64,000 nucleotides of DNA, taken from Arachidicoccus terrestris (lineage in GTDB: Bacteria > Bacteroidota > Bacteroidia > Chitinophagales > Chitinophagaceae). Location of the stretch: the NCBI RefSeq assembly GCF_020042345.1, contig NZ_CP083387.1, forward strand, positions 2,356,001 through 2,420,000, written 5' to 3'. The notes beneath the pieces were generated by a model. It saw nothing but the letters and a program-made list of their open reading frames with translations. It ran no database searches and had not been told where the DNA came from. The position numbers were made by a program, and so were the translations under genes. Of the stretch, positions 32,719 to 42,233 are shown one piece after another (the first letter of the stretch is position 1; the number at the start of each line of letters is the position of its first letter).

Positions 32719-35700
32719 ATGAGACAAAAACTTTTATTAATTTTCTGTTTCGGGCTGTTCGTATTCGCGAACAAAGTATTTGCGCAAAATAAGGCAAATG
32801 TTGAAGGCACCGTACGGAACGAAAGAGGGGAAGCCATTCCATCGGCTTCGATCAAACTACAAGGAACCAATCAAGGAACCCTAACAAATGATGATGGGCA
32901 TTTCACCATTAAAGCCGAAATCGGTCAAACATTGATCGTTTCTTCCATTGGCTATGATGACCTTTCTATTGTTATTGACAAAAGAGATTTGGACATTGAA
33001 CTAAAATCGTCTAACAACAATCTAACAGATGTAGTCGTTACCGCAGGGGGTATTACAAGAAAGAAGATCGAATTAGGTGCGGCACAAACAATTGTTGCGG
33101 GCGAACAAATCACTCAGGCTAAAAGTGTAAATATTGCCGGAGGGCTGCAAGACAAGGTAGCAGGTTTACAGATCCAGGGAACAACAGGAGGCGTTAACCC
33201 GAACTATCGTATTATTTTAAGGGGTAACAGATCGCTTACCGGAAATAATGAAGCGTTGATCGTGTTGGATAATGTTATTGTGCCCAATGAGGTATTAGGT
33301 AATTTGAATCCGGAAGACGTTGCGTCAATTAACGTATTGCAAGGTGCTGGCGCGGCTGCGATCTATGGTTCTAAGGCGTCCAATGGAGCGATAATCGTAA
33401 CCACTAAAAAAGGACGTGCTGGGAGTACTGCAGTAAAACTTTCTCAGACGGCAACCATTGAAAGTGTTGCTTATTTTCCGAAAATGCAGACAAAGTATGG
33501 TCAGGGAGGTAGTGCCTATGGCTATGATGCAAATGGGTTTCCTACTTTTTCCAGCATTGAGAATCAAAGCTATGGCCCTCCATTTGACGGGTCTACTGTA
33601 CCTTTAGGAGATCCTCTGGAAGACGGCTCTCAAGAAACGATGACATATTCCGGAAATGATACAAGAAGAGATTTCTGGGATAAGGGCATGACCAATCAGA
33701 CTGATTTCTCACTGACGAGTGGCGATGATGTTTCTACATTCTACATGTCAGGTCAATATGCTACTGTAAAAGGAACGACTCCTAAAGATAAATTCAATCG
33801 TGCCTCCCTTCGCATAAATGGAACGCGTAAGCTATTTGATGATAAAGTGAAAGCAACTTATTCACTGGGATTCACACAGAATAACTATGATATCACGACC
33901 AGAACAGCGGACATATATAACAACATGTTGAACATGCCGTCAGATATCAATATTACAAGATACAAGAATTGGCAGACAGACCCATTCGCAAATCCTAATG
34001 GCTACTATAATCCATGGTATCTGAACCCGTATTGGGAATTGGACAATTATCGCCAACACTCCCGTAACTCATATTTGGTCGGGAATGTGCAGGTGACTTA
34101 CAACCCATTCTCCTGGTTAGAATTAACGGCTAGGCAGGGGATTACACACAGGAATTATTCCGATAAGACCTGGAATGGCTCATTTACCTATACTCAATAT
34201 GCAAAAGACGTAAGTGGTAACTCAAAGTCCGACATCGCTGCGGCTGTATCTGATGGAGAGTTCTATAGCACGAACTTACTGAGTGACCTGTTTTTTCAAG
34301 CCCATTTCAAAGCAAATGATTTTAGCTTTAATTTCCTAGGAGGTGGGCAATGGAATCAGGATGAATATAAAGGCGTTAATGTTTCAGCGTCACCACTGGT
34401 TGTGCCAGAATTATATAACGTTGGAAACCTTGTCGGTATCCCCGGCGCAAGTGAAAGTAATTATAAAGCCCGTACCATGGGCTTCTATGGAGATTTCCGT
34501 ATTGGGTACAGAAACTACCTTTTCTTACATATGACCGGAAGAAATGACTGGACCTCTATTTTACCCGTAAATACAAGAAACTTCTTCTACCCTTCTGCGG
34601 ATATATCTTTTATAGCAACTTCGGCGATAGATTTCTTAAAAGAAAGTCCGGTTATTCACTTCCTGAAGATTCGTGGAGGTATCTCAAAAGTGGGTGAAGT
34701 TAACTTGCCGGGCACTTACGGTGCTTATCAGTTGCAGAGAACCTACTCTCAACAGGCAGGCTTTCCATATGGAAGTTTACCCGGATTTGGGCTGGATAAC
34801 AGAATCGTTTCAGACGATCTGAAACCGGAAATGACCAACCAATATGAGTTTGGTTTTGATATGAACTTGTTTGAACGAGATTTAGTAACAGCAGCTTTTA
34901 CATACTATCACTCTACCACATCTGACCAAACGGTTAGCACAGGGATTTCTTCTGCTTCCGGTGGAAGCTCCTACCTGACTAATGTTGGTGAAACAATGAG
35001 CCAGGGTATCGAAACCGAATTGAAAGTAACTCCGATCAGAAATGACGATTGGGATGTAACTTTTGGTGTTAACTATACCTATCTGGATAACAAAGTCGTA
35101 AGTATCAATGGAGACTTGATCAACCAGATTGCGTTATCGTCCTATGGAGATGGATCGGGGTCCTATGCTAAAGCAGGATATGCATTTCCTGTGATCATGG
35201 GTCTGGATTATTACAGGGATCCAGAAGGTCATGTCATTGTAGACAGAGAATCTGGATTGCCAACAAAAGATCCAAATCTTAAAGTGTTGGGGAATGCTGT
35301 AGCGAAAAACAGATTGGGATTGGACTTTAATGTTAGCTATAAGGGAATAACCCTTGCGGGATTATTTGAATACAGAGGCGGATATGATATGTATTTCGGA
35401 GGCGGTAATACTTATGACTGGGCAGGTACCGGTATTCAAACAACAATTTTTAACAGAGGAAGATTTGTATTCCCGAATTCTGTTTATGAAGATCCAGATA
35501 ATCCGGGAACATATATTAAAAACACGAACATAACCATTACAGACGGAAATGGTAACTCCGGGTATTGGACAGACGATTTAAACAGAGCAGTTTCTTCAAA
35601 CTATGTTTCATCCGGTGCATTTTGGAAATTGCGTGAATTGAGCCTTTCTTATGATTTGCCAAGAAGCTTATTAAAGAAAACTAAGGCAATTAAGAAGTTG

Positions 35701-35871
35701 ACTATAAGTTTACAAGGGCGCAACCTCTTTATTTGGTTGCCTAAAACCAACTTATATACAGACCCTGAATATAGTGAAGTGGCAAGTACAAGTAACGGTG
35801 TAGGTATTACCGGAATCAGCTCTGCACCTCCTTCAAGATATTATGGTGGAACAATTTCAATCACATTCTAA
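32719..35871 (+). CDS. SusC/RagA-family TonB-linked outer-membrane protein, unit 1
   Basis: 1050 aa. Signal peptide at 1-22 (LLLIFCFGLFVFANKVFAQ). Carboxypeptidase-D-like beta domain at about 26-95 (VEGTVRNERGEAIPSASIKL). TonB plug at about 110-235 with the SusC signature LNPEDVASINVLQGAGAAAIYG and ASNGAIIVTTKKG. A 22-strand barrel fills the rest, ending in the aromatic TISITF. It should import large nutrients (glycans or peptides) across the outer membrane with its SusD partner, whose gene begins 22 bases downstream. The substrate is unknown because no degradative enzyme is encoded alongside. Its first 29 bases around the start are identical to those of the unit 3 susC gene. Confidence 0.95.
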   Translation: MRQKLLLIFCFGLFVFANKVFAQNKANVEGTVRNERGEAIPSASIKLQGTNQGTLTNDDGHFTIKAEIGQTLIVSSIGYDDLSIVIDKRDLDIELKSSNNNLTDVVVTAGGITRKKIELGAAQTIVAGEQITQAKSVNIAGGLQDKVAGLQIQGTTGGVNPNYRIILRGNRSLTGNNEALIVLDNVIVPNEVLGNLNPEDVASINVLQGAGAAAIYGSKASNGAIIVTTKKGRAGSTAVKLSQTATIESVAYFPKMQTKYGQGGSAYGYDANGFPTFSSIENQSYGPPFDGSTVPLGDPLEDGSQETMTYSGNDTRRDFWDKGMTNQTDFSLTSGDDVSTFYMSGQYATVKGTTPKDKFNRASLRINGTRKLFDDKVKATYSLGFTQNNYDITTRTADIYNNMLNMPSDINITRYKNWQTDPFANPNGYYNPWYLNPYWELDNYRQHSRNSYLVGNVQVTYNPFSWLELTARQGITHRNYSDKTWNGSFTYTQYAKDVSGNSKSDIAAAVSDGEFYSTNLLSDLFFQAHFKANDFSFNFLGGGQWNQDEYKGVNVSASPLVVPELYNVGNLVGIPGASESNYKARTMGFYGDFRIGYRNYLFLHMTGRNDWTSILPVNTRNFFYPSADISFIATSAIDFLKESPVIHFLKIRGGISKVGEVNLPGTYGAYQLQRTYSQQAGFPYGSLPGFGLDNRIVSDDLKPEMTNQYEFGFDMNLFERDLVTAAFTYYHSTTSDQTVSTGISSASGGSSYLTNVGETMSQGIETELKVTPIRNDDWDVTFGVNYTYLDNKVVSINGDLINQIALSSYGDGSGSYAKAGYAFPVIMGLDYYRDPEGHVIVDRESGLPTKDPNLKVLGNAVAKNRLGLDFNVSYKGITLAGLFEYRGGYDMYFGGGNTYDWAGTGIQTTIFNRGRFVFPNSVYEDPDNPGTYIKNTNITITDGNGNSGYWTDDLNRAVSSNYVSSGAFWKLRELSLSYDLPRSLLKKTKAIKKLTISLQGRNLFIWLPKTNLYTDPEYSEVASTSNGVGITGISSAPPSRYYGGTISITF

Positions 35872-35893
35872 GAAAGGAAACAAATACTAAGAT

Positions 35894-37480
35894 ATGAAAA
35901 GAATACTATATATAACAATATTGAGCTGTGCGTTGATGTTCGGTATGACGTCCTGCCAGAAGTATCTCAATATTAATGACAATCCAAATTCAGCGACCAA
36001 CTCAACTCCTGAGCTAATGTTATCACAGGCATTGACGTCTACAGGAGCTGTGGTAAACACCTACAATACCATGGGTGCGCAGCTGGTGGGGTACATGGCT
36101 AATGCTGGCGGGTATGGTGGTTTTGGGCCAGCCGTCACCTACAGTTTCGGAAATGGAAATTTTCAGGGGTGTTGGAATGATGCCTATAATAATTTGACGG
36201 ATTACCAATGGATTATTACTCATACCAATGGCGATTTAAGTTATGCCTATTATAATGGAGCCGCTAAGATTATGAAGGCGTTGGTTTTCCAGTTATTAGT
36301 AGATACCTATAATAACGTACCCTATACTGATGCCTTTAAAGAGAAAGAGAATTTAACGCCCAAATATGACGATGCAAAGGTGGTATATGACAGCATCTAT
36401 GCGCTGTTAGACGGGGCCATCGCTTCTATTAATGAGGGTCAGCACGACTTAGAAACCAATGGTTCCAGTAATGTGCAGGAATTTGGGGACAATGATGTTC
36501 TTTTTGGTGGTGATATGGACGATTGGAAAAAGCTGGCAAATACGCTTAAATTGAGGATTGCATTACGCTCAAAAGGAACCCTGACCTTTAATAATAATTA
36601 TGATGCTGTCGGATTTTTAGATAAGGATGCTATGGTAAATCCGGGGTATCAGCAAGCTGACGGTAAGCAAAATCCATTGTACAACAGTTGGGGTTATACC
36701 TATACAGGATCCACCGCAAATAGGGCATGGATGACTTGCACGTTTGTTTCTGCATTCTATGATGGAAATAAATTAGATGACTACAGAGGGTATGCTATCT
36801 TTAATAATTTCGGAGGCTCATCCTATGGAATAAATCAGTTAGGCTATGAGAGCAATAGTGTGCCTTCTGCACCATCAGCAGGCAGTTGGATTACGCCTTA
36901 TCAAGACAAGAATAATAATATCGGCGTATTAAAAGGCCCGGGCGCCAGTATGCCAATCCTGACGCTCGCTGAAGCTGATTTTATGCAGGCTGAAGCGGCG
37001 CTTGTTGGTGGTCTCGGAGTGAGCGGCGACGTTAAGACATATTTTGACGCTGGCGTATTAGATTCCTATAAGTATATTTATAGGTTAAGTGATGGAAACT
37101 ATGATTTGACCAATTGGAATCCTGAAACGGACTATCAGGCCTACTTAGATATGAATCCAGACAGTTATCTTGTTCATATTGATCTTGCTGAGAACAATGC
37201 TCAAAAACTGGAAGCAATTATTACACAAAAGTATATTGCTCTTAATATGGTCAACTCTGATCAATCTTGGAATGATTTTAGAAGAACCGGATATCCGAAA
37301 ATTGTAAATGGCTCTTCAAACGGTGTTTTAACTTTTGCCTCTTTACAATCGACCAGTTCCCGGACGGATAAACTGCCTTCAAGAATTCTTTATCCCACCA
37401 GTGAACTCTCATACAATAATGAGAATGTACCAAAGGATATCAATCAATTTACGTCAAGGATATTTTGGGATCCAGAATAA
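35894..37480 (+). CDS. SusD-like lipoprotein (SusD-like_2 type), unit 1
   Basis: 528 aa. Lipobox MTSC (Cys21) directs it to the outer-membrane surface. The start YLNINDNPNSATNSTPELMLSQAL and later DNDVLFGGDMDDWKKLANTLKLRIALR are typical of the SusD-like_2 branch, distinct from classic SusD. It caps the SusC barrel encoded just upstream and holds the ligand during import. The helical TPR-type region and the C-terminal WNDFRRTGYPKI / LPSRILYPTSE motifs are intact. It is followed by a DUF1735-like lipoprotein gene. Confidence 0.93.
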   Translation: MKRILYITILSCALMFGMTSCQKYLNINDNPNSATNSTPELMLSQALTSTGAVVNTYNTMGAQLVGYMANAGGYGGFGPAVTYSFGNGNFQGCWNDAYNNLTDYQWIITHTNGDLSYAYYNGAAKIMKALVFQLLVDTYNNVPYTDAFKEKENLTPKYDDAKVVYDSIYALLDGAIASINEGQHDLETNGSSNVQEFGDNDVLFGGDMDDWKKLANTLKLRIALRSKGTLTFNNNYDAVGFLDKDAMVNPGYQQADGKQNPLYNSWGYTYTGSTANRAWMTCTFVSAFYDGNKLDDYRGYAIFNNFGGSSYGINQLGYESNSVPSAPSAGSWITPYQDKNNNIGVLKGPGASMPILTLAEADFMQAEAALVGGLGVSGDVKTYFDAGVLDSYKYIYRLSDGNYDLTNWNPETDYQAYLDMNPDSYLVHIDLAENNAQKLEAIITQKYIALNMVNSDQSWNDFRRTGYPKIVNGSSNGVLTFASLQSTSSRTDKLPSRILYPTSELSYNNENVPKDINQFTSRIFWDPE

Positions 37481-37514
37481 TGACGAACTTTTAATTTCAA
37501 TATAAATCTAATAT

Positions 37515-38510
37515 ATGAAAAAAATAACGATATTCAGTGTATTTGTTCTTCTTTTATCTTTGGGACTAACCTCATGTTTAAAAGATGAATCTTTAACACT
37601 CGACACCAACAAATCAAACAATGTTACTGAATTTGCCAACACGGGTACTCCGGCGGCTCTCCCGTCAGGTGGGGCTGCTGTAAGGTTTGCGATTGACCTG
37701 GGTTCATTAAAGTCCGGAGATACTGCTTCATTTAATGTGAATGTGGATTATGCCGGACATGACATGGCACCTCAGGACATCAAGGTAACAATCGATATCG
37801 ACGAGTCTTTATTAGCAACGTATAATGAGGCTCATGCGGCAGATGAAGCGAATTATGAAATGCCGGTATCCGGATTGATACAATCAACATTTCCATTGAC
37901 CCTTACAATACCCAAAGGAAAACAATATGCCCAATCGGTGATTAAAGTAAAGCTGCCGGCCAATTATGACTTTAATGCCAGCTATGCACTTCCCCTCAAG
38001 ATTTCCAGTACTTCTGTCGGCGAGGTTAGTGGCAATTTTGGCGAAGCGTTATATTCTTTGAATGTACGTAATATTTTCGATGGCAGATTCACGGTGACGG
38101 GTACTTTTGTTGACCTTACAAATGCATCTTTCCATGATGTATATCCTAAAACCATCGATCTGGTGACCACAGGGGCATTTACAAATGCTTATTGGGATAA
38201 GGATTTGAATGGAGGAACATTCGGCTACAGATTTGATGCCGATGGTTCAGGATCATATTTTGGTAATTTTGACCCGGTATTCAAGTTCGATAACGAGGGT
38301 ACTGTTGTCAGCGTTTCAAATTACTATGGAGATGCTAATTCAAATTCCAGTCATCGTGATGCCCAACTGGACCCAGATGGCGTGAATAAACTTACCTTCG
38401 ATGAGAACGGCGTTCCTAAAGAGTTGAACGTAAGCTACTTTATGTTACAATCAGGCGCAATTCGTTTAAAAATAACGGAGAAGTTCGTTTATCAGGAGCC
38501 CAGACCATAG
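37515..38510 (+). CDS. DUF1735 (BT_3987-like) surface lipoprotein
   Basis: 331 aa. Lipobox LTSC (Cys21). Residues about 45-175 form the DUF1735 beta domain (AAVRFAIDLGSLKSGDTASF; TIDIDESLLATYN; GKQYAQSVIKVKL; YALPLKISST). The C-terminal half (about 185-331; GRFTVTGTFVDLTN, then NAYWDKDLNGGTFGYRFD) looks like a second beta domain. Such proteins accompany SusCD pairs and are thought to be surface ligand-binding or stabilising factors. It ends the three-gene unit, with a strong terminator downstream. Confidence 0.88.
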   Translation: MKKITIFSVFVLLLSLGLTSCLKDESLTLDTNKSNNVTEFANTGTPAALPSGGAAVRFAIDLGSLKSGDTASFNVNVDYAGHDMAPQDIKVTIDIDESLLATYNEAHAADEANYEMPVSGLIQSTFPLTLTIPKGKQYAQSVIKVKLPANYDFNASYALPLKISSTSVGEVSGNFGEALYSLNVRNIFDGRFTVTGTFVDLTNASFHDVYPKTIDLVTTGAFTNAYWDKDLNGGTFGYRFDADGSGSYFGNFDPVFKFDNEGTVVSVSNYYGDANSNSSHRDAQLDPDGVNKLTFDENGVPKELNVSYFMLQSGAIRLKITEKFVYQEPRP

Positions 38511-38533
38511 AGTTGCTGAATACGACCTTCTTG

Positions 38534-38566
38534 AAAAAGGACCCGGCCCGAGGCTGGGTCCTTTTT
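38534..38566 (+). terminator. Terminator of SusCD unit 1
   Basis: 15-base arms AAAAAGGACCCGGCC / GGCTGGGTCCTTTTT (one wobble) with a 3-base loop. Confidence 0.92.
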
Positions 38567-38627
38567 GTTAGCGGGAAGGGATATGTCTGAGGTTTGAAGA
38601 TTTTCAAAATGTATATTAGGGACGAAG

Positions 38628-38786
38628 ATGTGTCAGCATGAAGTACGCGTCAGTTTCGGTCGCAAGAGCCCCGGCGTTAGTGTATTGCCACAGGCTTTCG
38701 ACTGCAAGGATTCTCCTCATGCCTATTTAATAGACGCATTATTATATGCGATCACCTTTGGTCGTCATGCCCAGTCTTTCGCCTGA
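38628..38786 (+). CDS. Possible small ORF, 52 codons
   Basis: ATG at 38628 to TGA at 38786, in a stretch distinctly richer in G+C than the flanking intergenic DNA. The peptide (MCQHEVRVSFGRKSPGVSVL...) has no recognised family, no signal peptide and no clear ribosome-binding site. It could be a real small protein, a degraded fragment or chance. Confidence 0.25.
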   Translation: MCQHEVRVSFGRKSPGVSVLPQAFDCKDSPHAYLIDALLYAITFGRHAQSFA

Positions 38787-38845
38787 AGCTCCTAATGAAT
38801 TCTTAAACTTTTTATAAAGACTGTTAAGTTTCCATTATCTTAAAC

Positions 38846-38853
38846 TACTTTTG
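38846..38853 (+). promoter_or_regulatory. Putative -7 element of SusCD unit 2 (TACTTTTG)
   Basis: Exact TAnnTTTG match. A start here gives a leader of about 115 bases before the susC ATG at 38974. Confidence 0.5.
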
Positions 38854-38973
38854 CAGCGTCGGATTCTCTGTAGCAATCTTTAGCCCTAAACTTAAGGTTG
38901 TTTACTCATTCTATTGGCGTTCTATACTGCCAACAGGATACTATTGTATTTTAACTAATTAATAAACAAGTAC

Positions 38974-41900
38974 ATGAGAAAAAAGTTGTTCTTACTTTTC
39001 TGTGTTAGCTGCTTATTTGCATTAAACGCTGTTTTTGGGCAGACCATTATCGTGCATGGAAAAGTACAAAACGAGAAAGGAGAAGCTGTTGCTGCGGCTT
39101 CTGTAAAAATTAAACTAACCAGCAAAGGGACCTTAACAAACGATCAGGGTGAATTTACCTTGAATGTTGAAAAAGGAAAGATTTTAATAATTTCTGCAAT
39201 TGGTTATGAAGAGCAGGATGTAAAAGCAGAAGAAAGTCTTACGATCACATTAAAAGACGCGGAAGCCGCAACTGCGGGCTCTGATGTTGTCGTAACAGCG
39301 AATGCGATCCGTCGTGAAAAAAGAACACTTGGTTATTCGGCTCCCATTATTAAAAGCGATGAGTTGATGCAGGGGCAAAGTACCAGCCCATTGGCTGCCC
39401 TTGCCGGAAGGGTTCCAGGCGTGAATGTTACCTCATCCACCGGTGCACCAGGTAGCTCAACCAGAGTGGTACTTCGTGGAGGATCCTCTATCACGGGGAA
39501 TAACCAGGCATTAATTGTCGTAGACGGAGTGGTTATGGATAACTCAAGCGAAATCGGAGGTGGCGCACTTACCGCAGTAGATTTTGGAAACAGAGGTAAT
39601 GACATTAATCCGGATGATATTGCGTCTGTAACAGTCCTTAAAGGACCTGCTGCCGCAGCCTTATACGGATCAAGAGCTTCTAATGGTGCACTGATCTATA
39701 CAACTAAAAGCGGTTCTTCTCATAAAAAACAGGAAATTACTTTTAGTTCTTCAAATACTTTTTCTTCTATCCTTAAATTGCCGGACTTTCAAAACGAATA
39801 TGGCCAGGGATACTGGAGCAATAAGCTGGATAAAGATGGTAATTTGATTTATACATTAGACCCCCGTGAAAACGGAAGCTGGGGCCCGGCTTTTACCGGA
39901 GAGGTCCAGGAATGGGGCCAGGAAGTTGATGGAAAAAGGTTAACCAAGCCTTTCTCTGCTTTACCGGATAACATTCGTAATTTCTTTTCTACAGGATTTG
40001 TTACAGATAATAACGTGTCAATTGCCTCCGGAAACGAAAAAGCCAGCTATTATCTGGGGCTGAATTCCGTTAATTCCAACGGGATCTATCCAGGCGACTA
40101 TGATACGTATAATAAGTATAATGTAAGATTTAATGGCAAGGCGCAGCTTTCCAATAAATTTTATTCCGCTATCTCATTCAATTACAGTAAAATTCACCAG
40201 AATCAAATCGGTGGCGGTCAAGGCGGCGGATCGGTTTTAAGCAATTTATATCAGACTCCGCGAGATATTCCTATTGATAAAATGGGAGATCTGAATAATA
40301 AGTATTACGGTTATGGATATACAGATGCGAATGGTGTTCCTCACAATGATGAGTTTGGATACTATGGGGTATATACGATGAGCCCTTACTACCTTTTGAA
40401 AAATTATAAAAACTACGATGATGTGGATCGCATCAGTGGTAGCTTTACAATTGGGTATAATCCAACGGACTGGCTGAATATCGTTGAAAGGGTAGGAACT
40501 GACTTTTATTCGGACAGAAGAAGACTTCTTGAGCCTAAGTATGAATTTTATCCGATCGATCCCGGGACAACCGGATGGTATTCTGCCGGTGATCTACAAA
40601 ACAGCAATGGTTCCTACGCAGAAAATAACATCACTGTTGGAGAGGTTAACCATGATCTGATGATCACGGCATCCCATGAATTCAATAAAGATTTCAGTGG
40701 ATCTTTAATGGTAGGCAATAATATCAGGCAGCGTTCTTATACGAATGATTATACATCAACCAATCAGAGTTCCGGATTGGTGGTCCCGGGATGGTATAAC
40801 TTTGGAAATACAAATGGTCCCATTTACGCCACCAATGAAACTTCCACCAAAAGGTTGGTGGGTGTCTATGCAGATTTAAACCTGGCATATAAAAACATGT
40901 TGTTTTTGGATGCGACTGCCCGTAATGACTGGTCTTCTACACTTCCAAAAGAACATAATTCTTTTTTCTATCCAAGTGTGAGCGGCTCGTTCATATTTAC
41001 CGAACTACTTAAGAGCTCCAGCATTACGAATGTATTAAACTATGGTAAACTGAGAGCTAGCTGGGCGCAAGTGGGTAATGACGCGGACCCTTATCTGTTG
41101 ACTACCACTTATGGGGCTACCTCTATTTCTGACGGTTTTGCTTCAACACAATTTCCATTCAATGGAATCCCTGGCCTGCAGGTGGGTTCGACTATTGGAA
41201 ATCCAAATTTAAAACCTGAAATCACCACTTCGTATGAGGTTGGTACAGAGTTGTCTTTCCTGCACAATAGATTGTCACTGGATTTCAGTTATTATACCAA
41301 TAAATCCAAAAATCAAATACTGAAAATCCCCATTCCTAACTCCACGGGTTATGGGTTCAAAGTTGTCAATGCTGGCGTTATCCGTAACAGAGGAATTGAG
41401 TTGAGCCTGAGAGGAACTCCTATAAAAACGAATAATTTCAGCCTGGAGCTATACGGTACTTATTACAAGAACAACAGTATGGTATTGTCCTTGATGGATG
41501 GCGTTTCTCAGGTGACTATCGGAGGATTCAATGGTATGGCAATCGTTGCGGCAGTAGGTCATCCATATGGAGAATTCTATGCAGTGACCAATCAGACGGA
41601 TGGCCAGGGACATACTGTCGTAAGTGCCAAAAACGGTATTCCATTGCAGACATCAGAAGCGCAATATCTGGGAAGTTATAATCCAGATTATCAGGCATCA
41701 TTTGGTGGCAAGGCGCAGTATAAAAACTGGACTTTGGGATTCTTGTTTGATACAAAACAAGGCGGTGTATTTTATAGTCAAACCAAGAGTTATATAGACT
41801 TTAATGGTACGGCTCTTGAAACAGGAGGAAACCGCAATCCACAAATTTGGCCAAATTCTGTTATCAATACAGGAACTGCAGAAAATCCGGTATATGAAAC

Positions 41901-42222
41901 AAATACCTCTGCTAAATATATCAAGCAAACTTATTTTGGCAGCTATATCCCTGCGGGTATGAATGTTATTGATGGCTCTTTTGTCAAATTGCGTACATTA
42001 TCGTTAGATTATCGTGTGCCGACAGCAGCACTTGAACACACTCCATTCGGCTCTTTGAGTGTTGGCCTCTACGGAAATAATCTCTTTATCTGGACACCTT
42101 CCTCTAATCAGTTTGTAGATCCGGAAATGAACTCTACCGGTTCTGGTAACGAGCAGGGTTTCGATTTTGCAGCACAGCCTTCTGTGCGCAACTATGGTGT
42201 AAATATTAAGGTAACTTTCTAA
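38974..42222 (+). CDS. SusC/RagA-family TonB-linked outer-membrane protein, unit 2
   Basis: 1082 aa. Signal peptide at 1-22 (FLLFCVSCLFALNAVFGQ). CarboxypepD-like domain (VHGKVQNEKGEAVAAASVKI) at about 26-95. Plug with LAGRVPGVNVTSSTGAPGSS, DINPDDIASVTVLKGPAAAALYG and ASNGALIYTTKSG. Barrel to the C-terminal NYGVNIKVTF. It has the same architecture as units 1 and 3 but is clearly diverged in the plug and barrel, so the ligand probably differs. Its SusD partner starts 11 bases after the stop. Confidence 0.95.
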   Translation: MRKKLFLLFCVSCLFALNAVFGQTIIVHGKVQNEKGEAVAAASVKIKLTSKGTLTNDQGEFTLNVEKGKILIISAIGYEEQDVKAEESLTITLKDAEAATAGSDVVVTANAIRREKRTLGYSAPIIKSDELMQGQSTSPLAALAGRVPGVNVTSSTGAPGSSTRVVLRGGSSITGNNQALIVVDGVVMDNSSEIGGGALTAVDFGNRGNDINPDDIASVTVLKGPAAAALYGSRASNGALIYTTKSGSSHKKQEITFSSSNTFSSILKLPDFQNEYGQGYWSNKLDKDGNLIYTLDPRENGSWGPAFTGEVQEWGQEVDGKRLTKPFSALPDNIRNFFSTGFVTDNNVSIASGNEKASYYLGLNSVNSNGIYPGDYDTYNKYNVRFNGKAQLSNKFYSAISFNYSKIHQNQIGGGQGGGSVLSNLYQTPRDIPIDKMGDLNNKYYGYGYTDANGVPHNDEFGYYGVYTMSPYYLLKNYKNYDDVDRISGSFTIGYNPTDWLNIVERVGTDFYSDRRRLLEPKYEFYPIDPGTTGWYSAGDLQNSNGSYAENNITVGEVNHDLMITASHEFNKDFSGSLMVGNNIRQRSYTNDYTSTNQSSGLVVPGWYNFGNTNGPIYATNETSTKRLVGVYADLNLAYKNMLFLDATARNDWSSTLPKEHNSFFYPSVSGSFIFTELLKSSSITNVLNYGKLRASWAQVGNDADPYLLTTTYGATSISDGFASTQFPFNGIPGLQVGSTIGNPNLKPEITTSYEVGTELSFLHNRLSLDFSYYTNKSKNQILKIPIPNSTGYGFKVVNAGVIRNRGIELSLRGTPIKTNNFSLELYGTYYKNNSMVLSLMDGVSQVTIGGFNGMAIVAAVGHPYGEFYAVTNQTDGQGHTVVSAKNGIPLQTSEAQYLGSYNPDYQASFGGKAQYKNWTLGFLFDTKQGGVFYSQTKSYIDFNGTALETGGNRNPQIWPNSVINTGTAENPVYETNTSAKYIKQTYFGSYIPAGMNVIDGSFVKLRTLSLDYRVPTAALEHTPFGSLSVGLYGNNLFIWTPSSNQFVDPEMNSTGSGNEQGFDFAAQPSVRNYGVNIKVTF

Positions 42223-42233
42223 ACAAGAAAAAA

